Source of the DNA: Batkoa obscura
Lineage: Eukaryota; Entomophthoromycota; Entomophthoromycetes; Entomophthorales; Batkoaceae
Reading direction: 5' to 3'
Assembly (NCBI GenBank): GCA_030770535.1
Contig: JASVEC010000021.1
Span: 258,001 to 322,000 of the forward strand
Length of the DNA stretch: 64,000 nucleotides
Below are positions 11,033 to 22,920 of the stretch, one piece after another (position 1 is the stretch's first letter; the number at the start of each line of letters is the position of its first letter). Under the pieces are notes generated by a model, which made no database searches, was not told the DNA's origin, and saw only the letters and a list, made by a program, of their open reading frames with translations. A program made the translations under genes and the position numbers.

Positions 11033-14005
11033 TTATTGTTGTGGAAGTTGAGCAATTCTAGATTTAGCCCATTTAGCTAATTTACGTGTACCTTCTGGAT
11101 TATTTTTAGATCTTGCGTTTTTAAGAAATTGTTTGATCCAATCTTGACGATAATACATTTGCAAATTACGACCCAAAGAAATACTAATATCCGCAAAATC
11201 CCCCAATATAGTAGCTATAGAAATATACATTTCACTTGATACATTTTTAATATTAGTAACTAATCCTATAGTTTCAAATATTTGTGGTATATAACTCTCA
11301 ATTAAATGGAAAGATTGGGTGTTACAAAATGCTTCAACGATACCTGTATAACAAGACAAAATGGTTTCATATTGCTCTAATACTAGTTCTTGATCACGAA
11401 TATATTGTAATTGATTTTTAATTTCATTGATAAATGGTAAAGTTATTTCCATTGTAGATCCCAAATATTTTTCATAATAAGATCCAATAGCACTGGCACA
11501 ATCTCCAAGTGTAGATAATATAGCGCATTGAATACTAATATGTACCTCAACATTACCAAGTAAATTGCCAAGATTAGGTATAAATATATCTACAAATGCC
11601 ATTGAATCTTCTCTTAAAGATCTTACAATATCTCCAACAATAGCAATACATTTACAACATACCCTTGGTTCTTGAATGTGATTCGTGCCTTTTAATAAAA
11701 TTTGTCCTAACTGTTCTATATAAACTTGAATATTTTTATCTAAGGCATTGACCATTGCACCTATACATGTTAATATATCTTCGGCTGAATTAATATTTTG
11801 AGTCCCATCAAACATACGTAAAAGTAATTGCATAATTTGATCCTGTACTGGGTAAATTCTACTTTCTAATCGATTAATAGAAGTATTAAGTACATTACAT
11901 AATGACATTTGTAAATTAGTTAAATTATCTAAATCTCCTTGGTTGACTACTTCAGATGCCATATGTATGGTTGCTTCTAAACGTTGTACTGTTGTAAGTA
12001 CTACTTCTTCTATTAATCCTAAAAGTTCATCTGGACAAGCATAAACAATATCTGAAATGGCTTCATAGATACTAGCTCTTGCTTCAGTATTACTATACAT
12101 ACCTTCAGTTGCTGCAACTAATTGCTTTAACATGGGTTCAATATAAGATTTAAATCCATCTACTTTAGCTGGATCATCCGAATGCATAAAGCTTTTAGTT
12201 AAATTAATTAAACCCCAACAACAATTTTGAACAATACGTTGTGGTGCATTAATCCCTTTAAATAAGGCTTGAAGAAGGGGTTGAAGTTTTTCTGGTGAAT
12301 TAATAATATCGGGTAAAAATTCACAAATCCTTGAAAGTGTAAACGCTGCTGAATCTTTAACTATACTATTGGAGTCATCCATCAATGCAACAAAAAATTG
12401 TAATCCTTCATCAGCCATCCCCTTGATTTGGTCTTGATCTGCATTAGCAACAACTGTACCAAAAGCAACAGTAGCAGTATCTCTAAGACGCCAATCTGGA
12501 TTTTGTAAATTTTGGGTAACAAATGGAACAACAAATGGGATAATATTATTCCCAAGATTTTTGGCTATACTTTCGAGACAATTAGTAGCACTACGTGGTG
12601 GATTTTCTTCTTCCATATCAACATCTTCTTCTTGAGAAGACATGATTTGGAGGATAGCCACTATAACATAAGTAGCATAATCTTGGACAAAATGATAATA
12701 AGGTAACATCATTTGTCCCTCTTCCAAATTGCTATTAGTTTCATTACGCTCAGCTTCTAACATGGCAAGATTAGACCAAAATTCAATAACTTGACGTAAA
12801 ACCATTTCATCAGGATGTTTTAGGCCGTCAACAGCCACCTAAATAAACTTTAATATTTATCTTATAAGTCAATTAGAAAAATACCATCAAGTAACCACCA
12901 GAGAAATAAGAATTCATATAATCGTAATGCCTGACTGTAATTTCAGTAAGAAGTTCAAAGATAAGTGCTTGGAGAGTGTCATTTGGTATTCTTATATTTT
13001 GGTCAATAACATTCATAATATAATTGCGCTCTCCAGTTTCTCTAATATTAGGATTCAAAAACTCTAAACTGTTTAATAAGGCACGGATTGTTTCAATACG
13101 AATTTCTATTCTAAATAATTGGTTAACAAAGCTGAATATAATAGCTTAATAAATCAAATTTACTTTTTAGCTCCAGCTGGGTCAAGTACAGTTAAAAGGG
13201 CAGCTAAAATTCGACTTGATTGATGTGCAAGAAAAGTACAATTCTAACTTAATTAGATTGAAATTTTAAATAAAATCATTTATACTTACTGCTCCTTGAC
13301 AGACATAACCCAACGTACGGATTGCATTGAGATTAGCTTGATCATTATTATCTAAAGCTGCATTACATAGCATTTCTATTAAATCTGGCCATTCATTATT
13401 AGGCAATTCAATAGCAGCAATTGTCGAAAACACCTTAGATAAAATTAATCAAGGCATTATTTTATGTAAAAATTGATTACCTGTGAGATCGAAAGGGCCA
13501 CTTTTTCGTTTGGTTCGTCAATAATGCCATAAAGCTAAAATAATAAATTGAACTAGAATGGTTAAAATAAGTTTTACCTCTTGTTTAGTATCATCTTTAA
13601 CAGCTTGTTGTAGCTCATTCCATTTTGTACTTTCTGAACCAGTGGCTGCATTGAACTATAAATTGTATTAGTATAAAAAATTTAAATTAAGATTAAAAAA
13701 TACTTTTGGCCTTATAGTATTCTTAAGTAAAAGACCAGCTGCTTGCCTAATAAATGGTTGCTTTTCATCATCTCTTAAAACATAAATAAGTTCCACTATA
13801 AATCCTTGCTAATAAATGAATTTTAATAGGATTGAATTGAATATTAATTAATGCGTACATAATCAAGCTGTTCCTTTTCTTGTAAGCATCTTTCAGCAGT
13901 GGCTCGTAATTCGGCGTCTAATTAAAATTTTAGTATTGAATTTTATTGAAGTTTGATTGTATTACTTCCGGAAAGGGTATTGGAAAGAAGTTCTTCTATA
14001 TTCAT
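11033..14005 (-). CDS. KAP95: Importin subunit beta-1 (karyopherin beta, Kap95-like)
   Basis: ATG at 14005 gives MNIEELLSNTLSG. Small exons follow down to about 12870, then one long exon (12838-11033). Visible blocks are HEAT-repeat helices: RQAAGLLLKNTIRPKF, IAAIELPNNEWPDLIEMLC, ALDNNDQANLNAIRTLGYVC, ESLEF-like helix, AVDGLKHPDEMVLRQVIEFW, an acidic loop EEDVDMEEENPPR (binding site for the RanGTP/IBB region in the family), DWRLRDTATVAFGTVV and a terminal KLAKWAKSRIAQLPQQ. Total length of about 870 residues fits importin-beta-1. Role: nuclear import receptor working with importin-alpha, released by Ran-GTP. The repeat order and terminal block leave little doubt about the subfamily. Confidence 0.95.
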
Positions 14006-15450
14006 TCTAATTTCACTATGAAAAAAAGTAATTATTCGAAAGCTAATTTCTTCGCTTATCAAAGAATTGAACTAATCAACCAATTAAATAGCCTTAATTT
14101 CATTCCTTACACTTAGAACCAATCGTTGAACTGCTGTGAATTGCACCAAATTGGTAACTTGATTTTGAAATAAACCATTTTAATCTTTATCTCTACAATG
14201 ACTGTTCACTATCCTATTTTAATTTTATGTACTATTATTGGTTTAAATAGGAAAGTAACATTTTTATTGTTATAGATCTGGCTATTTTAAACCGCAGAGA
14301 TGGAATTATTAATTTATTAGTTTAGAAAATCGGCTTTCATACATAGCTATTTTAACTCTTTTAAGATTTTTTCAGTGATGATTTTATTATATTTTTATAT
14401 CACCAATTTTTTTATTAAGCGTAATCTTTTGCCTTTGGCACAGGGGTTTAGCATAACTTTTTCTCTTAAATGAGTAGTTAGTCAAGTCGCAAAAGAGCTA
14501 CAATAGTTGTAAAAGTAGCAAATTTTAGATTAATATTTTTTAATAAAGATTTGTTGAAATTAAAACCTTATAATAATATAAATTATTGAATGAGCTGCTT
14601 GCTTTACTAGTTGATGGTTGATTGTAGGATTGAATGATATTATAGACTACAAATGAAACATTTTTTAAATAATGTATAACAAACTATTTTTTTAAATTTC
14701 TAAATAAGAGATGGAACCTTAATAAGGAATTTTAGTGAAATTAATTTTATGGAGATTTAAATTTAAACTATAAATGTTTTTACTATTTTTTTTCCAGGTT
14801 CTTTACAAATATTTCAATTTACTAACAAATCCCATTAGTTGGTCTCTAAATCCTTAAAATCTTTGCACTATAAATAAGTAATTGATATGGTTATGCTACT
14901 TTACAAATTGTTAAGTTTTATTTGGTATATTACTGTGCTTTAATATTTATGAAATTTGTTTTGTAAAAAATTAATGAAGTTACAGAAGAAACATCATTGT
15001 GATAATATTAAATGATAATTTGTTATTTGGAATACGTAGTTTTTAAAAATAATTAAGTCATCAAATAGTACTCCAACTATAAAATTTTATAAGGTTAAAA
15101 TATTAAATCTAGATATTTGGAGAATGTTCAAATGGTATAAATAAACCCAACATGTATAATATCATAAAGCATTTTTGCAATAGTTTTAATACAGCGACTT
15201 TTAATATATCAATATAGACTCAGTATAATCGTTAAGCTATAAATAAGTACGCTAAAAAATGCCTTTACGAATCACAATATCAAATCAACCAATAAACATG
15301 AACTATATTATCTGTCCACTATAATATGACAAAATTAGAAGCCAAATGTTCCCTTAATATCAGCTGCGAACTATTTACTAAATATAAAAGAAAAGAAGCT
15401 ATTTGTTTTTAGTTATATTTTTAAAGCTATTCAATTATAATAAGGACAAA
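14006..15450. other. Intergenic region between importin-beta and the RACK1-like gene
   Basis: 1.4 kb of AT-rich DNA between two divergent starts. No frame with family resemblance and no inverted-repeat element was found. Both promoters presumably lie at its ends. Confidence 0.6.
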
Positions 15451-16652
15451 ATGGCGATTACATTCACTCAAAAAGCAAAACTAGAAGGTAGAAGAATATT
15501 CAATTAAAGGGTAGTAGATATTCATTTAGAACTTAGGTCACGAAGGCCCAGTTACAACGTTAGCCTTATTTAAAAACTCAAACAGGATCATTTCTGGATC
15601 AAGAGGTATTTATTTTAGAAAATATGCTGAACATGTTAATTTATATCTTAAAGATCAAACTGTTAAACTTTGGGATTTAGACGAAGCTAAACTTATCAAA
15701 AATTTCACTGGGTAATTTGATTATGATTATTTAATATTATTTAATAATTCCACTAAAGTCATGACTTCTTTGTCGGAGAAATTGACATATCTGAAAACGA
15801 GAAATTAGCTGCTTCAGCTGCTTGGGGTAATTATATGAAAAACATTACAATATGACGTAATAACTTTTTTAGATTCTAGCGTTATTATCTGGAACCTTGA
15901 AACTTTAGAAGAAGAAAGTCGCTTTAAAGAGCATGAAAATGTAAGTTTATTAAAAAAGTAACTTGATCAATTATTAATTTAATTCCAGGATGTTCTTACA
16001 GTTCGTTTCGTTCCCAAAAAAAACTATTTAATTTCTGGGGGACGTGATAATAGCATCAAATTTTTCAAACCGACTGGTGAAAACTCCACCAATTTTTCGG
16101 TCTCTTCCCCATCCCATTGGATTACTTGTATAAGATTTAATCCAGTCAATGAAAACCAAGTCATATTTAGTTCTTGGGATAAAAAAGTTACGGTATGTTA
16201 TTTATTACATGTTTGTTACATTTTGCTCATTTTACTAGATTACTAATATCAATGATTCATCAAAAAGCGATGAGCTAATTGGACATGGTTCTTTTATAGA
16301 ATGCTTAGACATATCTTCTGATGGTAGTTTATGTATTTCTGGAGCACGTGATGGTATGGTATTGTTTTGGGATCTTAAGTTATTAAAATATTTGCAGTTT
16401 GTTGATGTTAATGAGCATGTAAAAAATCTCAAAATTGATTCCAATAACTCATGGGTATATATACTTTCAGCTAGTAAACTTACAATATACGATTTAGGAA
16501 CAAAGGAGATAATCCATGAACTTAAACCACCCCAGGTTGAAAACGCAGAGGAAGAAAATGAAATGCTATCATTTACTTTGTCTAAAGATTCGCTTACTTT
16601 ATATACAGGATGTACAGATGGGTGTATATATGTGTGGGAATTAACTAAATAA
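15451..16652 (+). CDS. WD40 propeller protein of the RACK1/Asc1 type, divergent
   Basis: ATG at 15451 (MAITFTQKAKLEG), then six or so introns, ending CIYVWELTK. Propeller blades are visible: HEGPVTTLALF..IISGSRDQTVKLWDL, HDFFVGEIDISEN..AASAAWDSSVIIWNL, HENDVLTVRFVPKKN..ISGGRDNSIKFF, HWITCIRFNPVNENQVIFSSWDK, GHGSFIECLDISSDGSLC, then a blade with IYDLGTKEIIHELKPP and the closing STLYTGCTDG-like strand. The fifth to seventh blades follow RACK1 in order and loop lengths (W-D-K-V after the NPVNEN strand; IIHEL-PP before the long loop). RACK1 orthologues are usually strongly conserved, and this one is not, so it may be a second, fast-evolving RACK1-like gene rather than the ribosomal scaffold itself. 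Expected length of about 315 residues fits. Confidence 0.7.
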
Positions 16653-16929
16653 AATTCTAATTCTAACTTACAAATTACAAAAGATACACTACGTGTGTTA
16701 TATTTAATTTAATTCCTTGTTTGGTTTTTTCTTAATCATAGCTTTTAAATATTAATGCTCGTGTTACTGAAGTTAAATACAAATTGTTTTTAAAGTTATA
16801 TTATTGGTAAGAATAATTAAAATTTTAGAATTAGATGACTAAAACCTAATAAAGTATAAAGCATAAATTTGAACTTGATATTTTCAAGGTCCAAGGTCCT
16901 TTGTGTTTAACTAATTCAACTTGAAAAAA

Positions 16930-18612
16930 ATGTTTTTCAATTTATTGCTGCTATTGTTTCTCATTTTTAATACTGAAGCAAATAAACCAAATTATAAAAT
17001 ATTAATTAATAATGACGTTGGCACAAGATCTCACGTAAAAGGAATATTTGAAGTAGGCGATTACCTAAGTGGACTTGGGCATGAAGTGGTATTTGCATCT
17101 CAAAAATCCCATGAAAGATATGCAAAAGAATATAATATAAGCTATCATCCATTAGAGGGTGATGTTGAAATAATTAACTCGTTCAAATTTATAAGCGATG
17201 GAGCTAAAGAAATCGATATTCAATGGAATTTCAAAGAGACGTTAAGAGTGCTACCCAAGCTTTTAAGTAAAGCTTACAGATTGAATTATCCCCAATTAAA
17301 TCAACTGTTAAAAGAAGAAAGTTATGATTTAGTCATGTGTGACTTCGTTGCTCATGCATGCCAGGATGCTGCTAGAACCAATGGTATTCCATTGATTGTA
17401 TATTATCAAAGTTTAGATAATATAGTAACTTTATTAGCAAGCTATAAAGTAAACATTCGAGAGTATGGACCATTAGATATAAAAAATATGAGTTTTAAAC
17501 AAAGATATTACTATAAATTTATTCAACCAGTTAAAGGAGCATTTTATTTTGTAAAGGTCAAAAACGAGTTATCAAAAGTACGTGAAGAGTTTCAAGTTAA
17601 AAGTAATGTTTATTTTGGTGATCTCCAGTATGGTTTAGGTTTAGCCAACTCCTTTTTTGGATTTGAAATCCCAGTCAGTGTGCCTCCCAATATTAAAGTG
17701 GTAGGACCTCTATCAAAATTACCCAAATCGGAGTTAGATGACGAGTTGAAAGAATTTACAGACCAGAATCAAAGAATTATTTTTATAGCTTTTGGAAGTA
17801 TTGTTAAACTAGGACCTAAAACGATAGTGTCCATTTTGGAATACATGTTATTTGCTATTGAAAGTAAAATAATTGATGGGGTTATTTGGAGTATAGGGAA
17901 GTCAGATATTACTAACTTACCAAAAGAGATTCGAATCCCTAACTCAGATAAAGTTATTGAAACAAAGCCATTCTTTAATAATAAGCATCCTAATATTAGG
18001 ATTTCAAATTGGTTACCTCAATATTCAATATTAAATCATGAGAATGTTAAGTTATTTTTGACCCATGGTGGAATCGAGAGCTTATTTGAAGCGATAGCTA
18101 CTTCAACCCCAATACTATGTATGCCTTTTTCTGGTGACCAACCTAGAAATGCTAAGAAAATAGAAAGGATGGGGATAGGTCAATATTTAAATGCAGATGA
18201 GTTAAATTTAGAAAATATTATGACGAAAATAAAAGTTTTGTTAGAAAAGGATGACGAAAAAATTGCGCTCAATTTTAGGAAATATAAAGTATTAATAGAG
18301 AATAGTGAAAGAAAGATTCAAGCTGCTGCAGATATTGCTATTGAACATATAAAGTTTAGTCAGATTTGTAGAAAGATTGAGCCTTATGATTCAACTAAAA
18401 ATAGCGCGCCGTGTGAGATGGAACATCTCACACCTGTCTATAATGAGCTCAATTATTTCGTTGCTAATGGGCTGGATATCTATACTTTTAATTTGATATT
18501 TTGTATACTGTTCGTTTTTATGATTTTTAAGCTATTCAGTTTTGTTTCTACCTTTTTACTTAAAATGGTAAAAAAAATTATTTCAAGTCCACTTAAAGCC
18601 AAAGTGGAATGA
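16930..18612 (+). CDS. Membrane UDP-glycosyltransferase (GT1 family)
   Basis: A single-exon gene of 560 residues. I take the ATG at 16930 because it begins a signal peptide (MFFNLLLLLFLIFNTEA). The N-terminal acceptor domain starts KILINNDVGTRSHVKGIFEV with G-x-R-S-H in the place of the usual catalytic-histidine loop. The C-terminal donor domain has IIFIAFGSIVKLGPKT and the UDP-sugar signature NWLPQYSILNHENVKLFLTH followed by GGIESLFEAIATSTPILCMP and GDQPRNAKKIE. A C-terminal membrane span (about 18480-18560) and a short basic tail give the type I ER-membrane layout of animal-like UGTs. Known role: transfer of a sugar from UDP-sugar to small lipophilic acceptors or sterols. The acceptor cannot be inferred. 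Unlike the neighbouring core genes it has no introns. Confidence 0.9.
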   Translation: MFFNLLLLLFLIFNTEANKPNYKILINNDVGTRSHVKGIFEVGDYLSGLGHEVVFASQKSHERYAKEYNISYHPLEGDVEIINSFKFISDGAKEIDIQWNFKETLRVLPKLLSKAYRLNYPQLNQLLKEESYDLVMCDFVAHACQDAARTNGIPLIVYYQSLDNIVTLLASYKVNIREYGPLDIKNMSFKQRYYYKFIQPVKGAFYFVKVKNELSKVREEFQVKSNVYFGDLQYGLGLANSFFGFEIPVSVPPNIKVVGPLSKLPKSELDDELKEFTDQNQRIIFIAFGSIVKLGPKTIVSILEYMLFAIESKIIDGVIWSIGKSDITNLPKEIRIPNSDKVIETKPFFNNKHPNIRISNWLPQYSILNHENVKLFLTHGGIESLFEAIATSTPILCMPFSGDQPRNAKKIERMGIGQYLNADELNLENIMTKIKVLLEKDDEKIALNFRKYKVLIENSERKIQAAADIAIEHIKFSQICRKIEPYDSTKNSAPCEMEHLTPVYNELNYFVANGLDIYTFNLIFCILFVFMIFKLFSFVSTFLLKMVKKIISSPLKAKVE

Positions 18613-19432
18613 TATTATTTTATGAAATTTCATGATTAATTATACATTGACTTTTAAATAAATGGATAATATACTTCTATAATCTTTTATTAATATAATT
18701 TAAAAATAAATTGATATCTTTATCAACTTCATTAAAAATTCAGTTATTTGAAGAGCATGAAAAAGCAGAGTCTGAAACGTGAACCCTATACATTAAAAAA
18801 TAAAAGGAAATTTTCAGAAATGAAAAACATTTTGCAACTTTAGATGTTTGAGTAAATATACTGTGCATCAGCGTTATCTATTACATGGTATAATATTACA
18901 CTTTTCATCGTTATAAGTTATTAAATTTTGCTTGTAACTGTGTTAAGAGTAAAATTACCAAAAAGCTTGAGAGTGTTGTATTTTAAACCATAGATTTTAC
19001 TAATATAGTTAGTTTAAATGGTGTTTTAGAAACATCAACTATTGAACAAGGGGCTATGCTAATCAAATATAGATACCGTTTTACAAAATTGGTGTAATAA
19101 TGAATTTTTTCGAATTAATAATACAATAATATATCAATACATTAAATGATATATGATATCACTATGAAGCAACATAAAAGTAGAAACTTATCAAAGATAC
19201 CAAAGAAGTATACTAAAAACACCATTAATAGCAAAGCTTTCAAAATATTACTTTCTAGCTAGTAAGCTTAGAAAATTTAAATTGATCTAGATTGTGACAA
19301 ATCTATGCCTAAATAGGAAATGGACTAAAAGCTTTAAGGAGTGTTTATAACTAATAATCGTTCAAAAGTAATATAAAAAACCAACAGAAGCAACAAATAA
19401 TTGAAAAATTATAGCTCTTTTTAAAAAAATCA
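18613..19432. other. Intergenic region between the UGT and kelch genes
   Basis: About 820 bp of AT-rich DNA with no supported reading frame and no copy of the repeat families seen elsewhere. It contains the kelch gene promoter. Confidence 0.6.
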
Positions 19433-20860
19433 ATGATTTTAATATTAACTCTACTAATCATTCAATCCAATTCAATTATTTTTGCTGCAAACGCACCAAG
19501 ACTGTATGCTGGAGGTTGTGGGGTATATAACGATGTATTATATTATGCTGGAGGTATCATTGATCCAGATGGTACACATACTAAAAATGACAATAACCTG
19601 AAAGTCTATTCTTTGAAGCTCAAAGATGGGTTTAGTTTGGATGACAACAATAATGCTCCATGGCAAGTTGCATCTAATGATCAGGGACCAATATCAGACT
19701 TTACAAGTGTAGTTATTAATAATAATAATGCTAGTTTATTTGTAATAGGAGGTAAAAACAGGCCGAAGGAAGATATTTTTGAAAAATTCAATTTATTAAA
19801 AAACAAATGGGAATCAAATCAAGTAGCAGTAGATACCTTTCCAGCATCCAATAAATCAGTAACTGATGAGGATATAAAATACGCTTATTATTCATCATCT
19901 TTAACTCAAGATAGCAAAAATAAAAATTTATACTTTCATTTTGGTGGAGCAACCAAGAGTTCGAATAAGACATCAATAAATGGTAGAAAAAGCCTATCAT
20001 TACTAAATGCAGTAGATGGTACATGGAGAAAGTTAAAGGATGGACCTGACTATGTTGCTGATCATGTCGCAGCTGTATATGATAGTAAGCTATATGTTGT
20101 AGGCGGTAGCAACCCTTATACTAGAGAAATAAAAAAAATGGATGAAATAATGATATACGATTATCCATCTAATTCTTGGGGCATTATGACTGCAAAAGGC
20201 GATATACCTGAGCCACGATTTGGACATTCCTCTACATTAGTTGGTAGCAAAATGATTATTGCAGGAGGTAGTCTTGATAATACTTATGATTCATTTCCTT
20301 CATCTTCTATTTATACGTTGGAGCTAAAGGACTCAGCGCTAATTTATAAAGGATATAAAGTGGGTAGCTTTTTCAATGCTTATTTAGGCTCCCTTACTTA
20401 CTACAATGATCATCTAATTTATACTTTTGGTTATCATACTGGGTATCTTTTGTCTAAGTCACAAATTATAAATATGAATGGAAATGAATGGAAGCTTGTA
20501 CAATCATTACCAGCCAACGCTCAAAATTCTGGAAATGATCTTAATAGGGGAAGTCCGAATTTAACTGCTATAATAGGTGGATCTGTAGGTGGTGCATTGG
20601 CTTTATTATTTATTATAGCCTTAATATGGTATCTTTTAAAAAAAAAGTCAAAAATAGTGAATAATGACAACGTGTCAATTACCAAAGAGGAATTGGGCCC
20701 GCCAGCACTTCTAGAAGGAAACGTTTGGACCTCAACAGATCCAGGAGAGATTAAAGAAGCTAATTTTACATTAGATACTGAAACAATGCTACCAGGTTTT
20801 GATGACGATTTAACTCATCCTAGTTCTCATACTTGGAGTAACAATACTAATACCAGATAA
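19433..20860 (+). CDS. Kelch-repeat single-pass membrane protein
   Basis: Single exon, 475 residues. A signal peptide (MILILTLLIIQSNSIIFA) leads into a beta-propeller with kelch motifs: YAGGCGVYNDVLYYAGG, SLFVIGGKNR, NLYFHFGGATKS, DSKLYVVGGSNPYTRE, RFGHSSTLVGSKMIIAGGS and a last blade TYYNDHLIYTFGYHTG. After residue 380 comes one membrane span, IIGGSVGGALALLFIIALIW, then basic KKKSK and a 70-residue acidic, Ser/Thr-rich cytoplasmic tail. The layout predicts a plasma-membrane protein with an extracellular propeller. Similar kelch/TM proteins are common in early-diverging fungi, often as lineage-expanded families of unknown function. No enzymatic domain is visible. Confidence 0.85.
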   Translation: MILILTLLIIQSNSIIFAANAPRLYAGGCGVYNDVLYYAGGIIDPDGTHTKNDNNLKVYSLKLKDGFSLDDNNNAPWQVASNDQGPISDFTSVVINNNNASLFVIGGKNRPKEDIFEKFNLLKNKWESNQVAVDTFPASNKSVTDEDIKYAYYSSSLTQDSKNKNLYFHFGGATKSSNKTSINGRKSLSLLNAVDGTWRKLKDGPDYVADHVAAVYDSKLYVVGGSNPYTREIKKMDEIMIYDYPSNSWGIMTAKGDIPEPRFGHSSTLVGSKMIIAGGSLDNTYDSFPSSSIYTLELKDSALIYKGYKVGSFFNAYLGSLTYYNDHLIYTFGYHTGYLLSKSQIINMNGNEWKLVQSLPANAQNSGNDLNRGSPNLTAIIGGSVGGALALLFIIALIWYLLKKKSKIVNNDNVSITKEELGPPALLEGNVWTSTDPGEIKEANFTLDTETMLPGFDDDLTHPSSHTWSNNTNTR

Positions 20861-21055
20861 AGCATCATTTTAAACTTTATCATTAATTTTTTTGAAGGCA
20901 CATGTCTGCACCAAGTTTTATAAAATTAATATAATACAAAATAGTAAATAAATAAAATTAGACTATTAGTACCATGAATTTATTTGTAAATTTTTTAAAA
21001 AACTACATGCATTTTAGATATTGAGTTATTAAAAAAACAGACTATAGTTTTTAAT

Positions 21056-21153
21056 TATGGGGATGTTTTTTAATTACTTTTTCCATCTTTTAAGCACTAT
21101 TTGAGTGGAAAGACTACTGGTAAAATTCTTAAACACAAAAATACATCCCCATA
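21056..21153 (-). mobile_element. Short TIR element (MITE family A), copy 1
   Basis: 98 bp bounded by TATGGGGATG and its inverse CATCCCCATA. The interior matches the reverse orientation of the copies at 21692 and 26149. Strand is defined by the arm ending GTGTTTAAGAATTTTAC as the left arm. Confidence 0.85.
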
Positions 21154-21544
21154 TTATTATTTTTATTACTATTAAAGTTATAATAAATAATATTGAAATG
21201 GTAATTTGATACTTCGTAAGATTCGAAGCCACTAAGTCAATAACTCTAGTCATATATAAGAGACTATGCTCATAACCATAGTTAAGGCTAGGTTGATATA
21301 CTTAAATATGGTTAAAATTTTACAATAAATTATCAAATACAAGTTTTATTTATTCACTTGAATGAAAAAGTAAAATATTGGATGATATTAAGGTTTAATT
21401 TTTTTACAAAAGATTTAATAAACTAAGTCGAAATCAAATATTAAGATTTTAATGTAAGTTTCTTGTAAAATATTTCAAATTAACTTATTTAATTAATCTT
21501 AAAATATAAGACAGCTTTTTAAGTATGAAAAAGCTAACAAGATT

Positions 21545-21646
21545 ATATGGAGATGTTTTTTTGGCTTCATCACTTTTTCTATCTTTTAAGCGCTATTTAA
21601 GTGAAAAAATTATTACCAAAGTTAAACACAAAAATCCATCCCTATA
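21545..21646 (-). mobile_element. MITE family A, copy 2 (left member of an inverted pair)
   Basis: 102 bp from ATATGGAGATG to the slightly mutated inverse end ATCCCTATAT, reverse orientation. It faces copy 3 across a 45-bp spacer, so together they make a large imperfect palindrome. Short frames read here on either strand are only repeat translation. Confidence 0.85.
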
Positions 21647-21691
21647 TAAACAAATATTACCTAACAGCTTAATCCTAAAGATCGTGGTATC

Positions 21692-21798
21692 ATATGGGGA
21701 TGTATTTTTGTGTTTAAGAATTTTACTAATAATTTTTTCACTCAAATAGCGCTTAAAAGATAGAAAAAGTGATGAAGCCAAAAAAAACATCCCCATAT
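21692..21798 (+). mobile_element. MITE family A, copy 3 (right member of the inverted pair; best-preserved copy)
   Basis: 107 bp with intact ends ATATGGGGATG and CATCCCCATAT. The terminal inverted repeats extend to about 19 bp with few mismatches. The interior carries the family-typical AAATAGCGCTTAAAA core. Confidence 0.9.
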
Positions 21799-21939
21799 AT
21801 TTATGTTATTTTAATTAAATAACATAATGTATCCTCTCTTGGGTTTTCTTACAATAAACAGGCTTTTTTATCAGATGTATTTATATAGATACTGTAAAAT
21901 ATGGTACTTCAGTAATTGAAATCAAAAACAACTATTGCC

Positions 21940-22920
21940 TGGTTGACTACACTGTAGGTCGAAAGGTCTTAGTTTATGTGACTAAGATAGACTTGAGTTA
22001 TGAAGAATAGCACTTAATAGTGTATGGACTATGTAAGGCAAATAGAATAGACAATAGCAATCTAGAATCTATGTAAAACACTATCAACCAAACTTAGTGG
22101 CTTTATTAGATGTTTGATATATCAGTGAATAATTCAGTTAGAAAGCCTCGAGCTACTATGTTCTAGAATCTCTTTTATACTCTACAAGTACAAATACCAA
22201 AACGAGAAGATAATATTATTAAAGATGAAGCTAGAAATTCTCATAGCAAATCAAACTAATAGCGTGGAATTGATTGTCTCTAAACTCGAGAACACAACAG
22301 CTTAGGGGATTATTATGCTATGATTAGCCATGGAGCTGGCAAAGCGGTATTTCACACTAATATCCTATGAGAGCGGTACTGTTGAAATTAGATCCAATGT
22401 TGAGACATTCAGTTTTAAGGCAAGTTTTGAAATTAAAGGATTTTCAGTGGAAGCTGGCTATGAAGAAAGCAAGTCAGTATTGAAAAAGAAGTGTTGAGGT
22501 CTTCTGGCCACTCTTTAAGCAAAGGTGATATTGCTTTCTTTATTTTAAACCAAAATATCAATATTGTAGAATGGTTTATACTGGTTATAAGTTAAAGGGA
22601 GATAATTGATGCCAAACTGAAGTTATTTAGCTCCCTGTTGTTAATAACGATAGAATTCCTGAAGATGTTGTAAATTTAATAAAGAACCGCTCAACTACAT
22701 CAGGCTGTGATAGTAAAACTTCAATGGCTTATGACTTGTTTGATATGATATTGAGAAAAACGTGATCTTATCAGGAAAAAAACTTTGGTGCAACGAAAAG
22801 ACTGGGAAGTTCACTAATCATGAATTTAATCCATTTATGTAAAATGATTAAAGGCCTTTACGTTACAACACAATGCTATTTGATATTTCACCGAATTAAA
22901 CAAAATGTTAAGCATTAGTC
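21940..22920 (+). pseudogene. Decayed coding-like sequence, family not recognised
   Basis: About 1 kb with locally higher GC and codon-like periodicity than the flanking DNA, containing short peptides with normal amino-acid composition (for example a stretch around 22390-22490 rich in alternating F, E, K and V that looks beta-stranded). No continuous frame spans it, so it is treated as an old broken gene. The beta-strand-rich piece faintly recalls secreted pore-forming or lectin-type proteins, but this is too weak for a family call. It lies between the MITE pair and the MATE gene. Confidence 0.35.

Noticed and set aside
21525-21796. Similar short frames on both strands
   Set aside because: They are translations of the two inverted MITE copies and of each other's complement, not genes.
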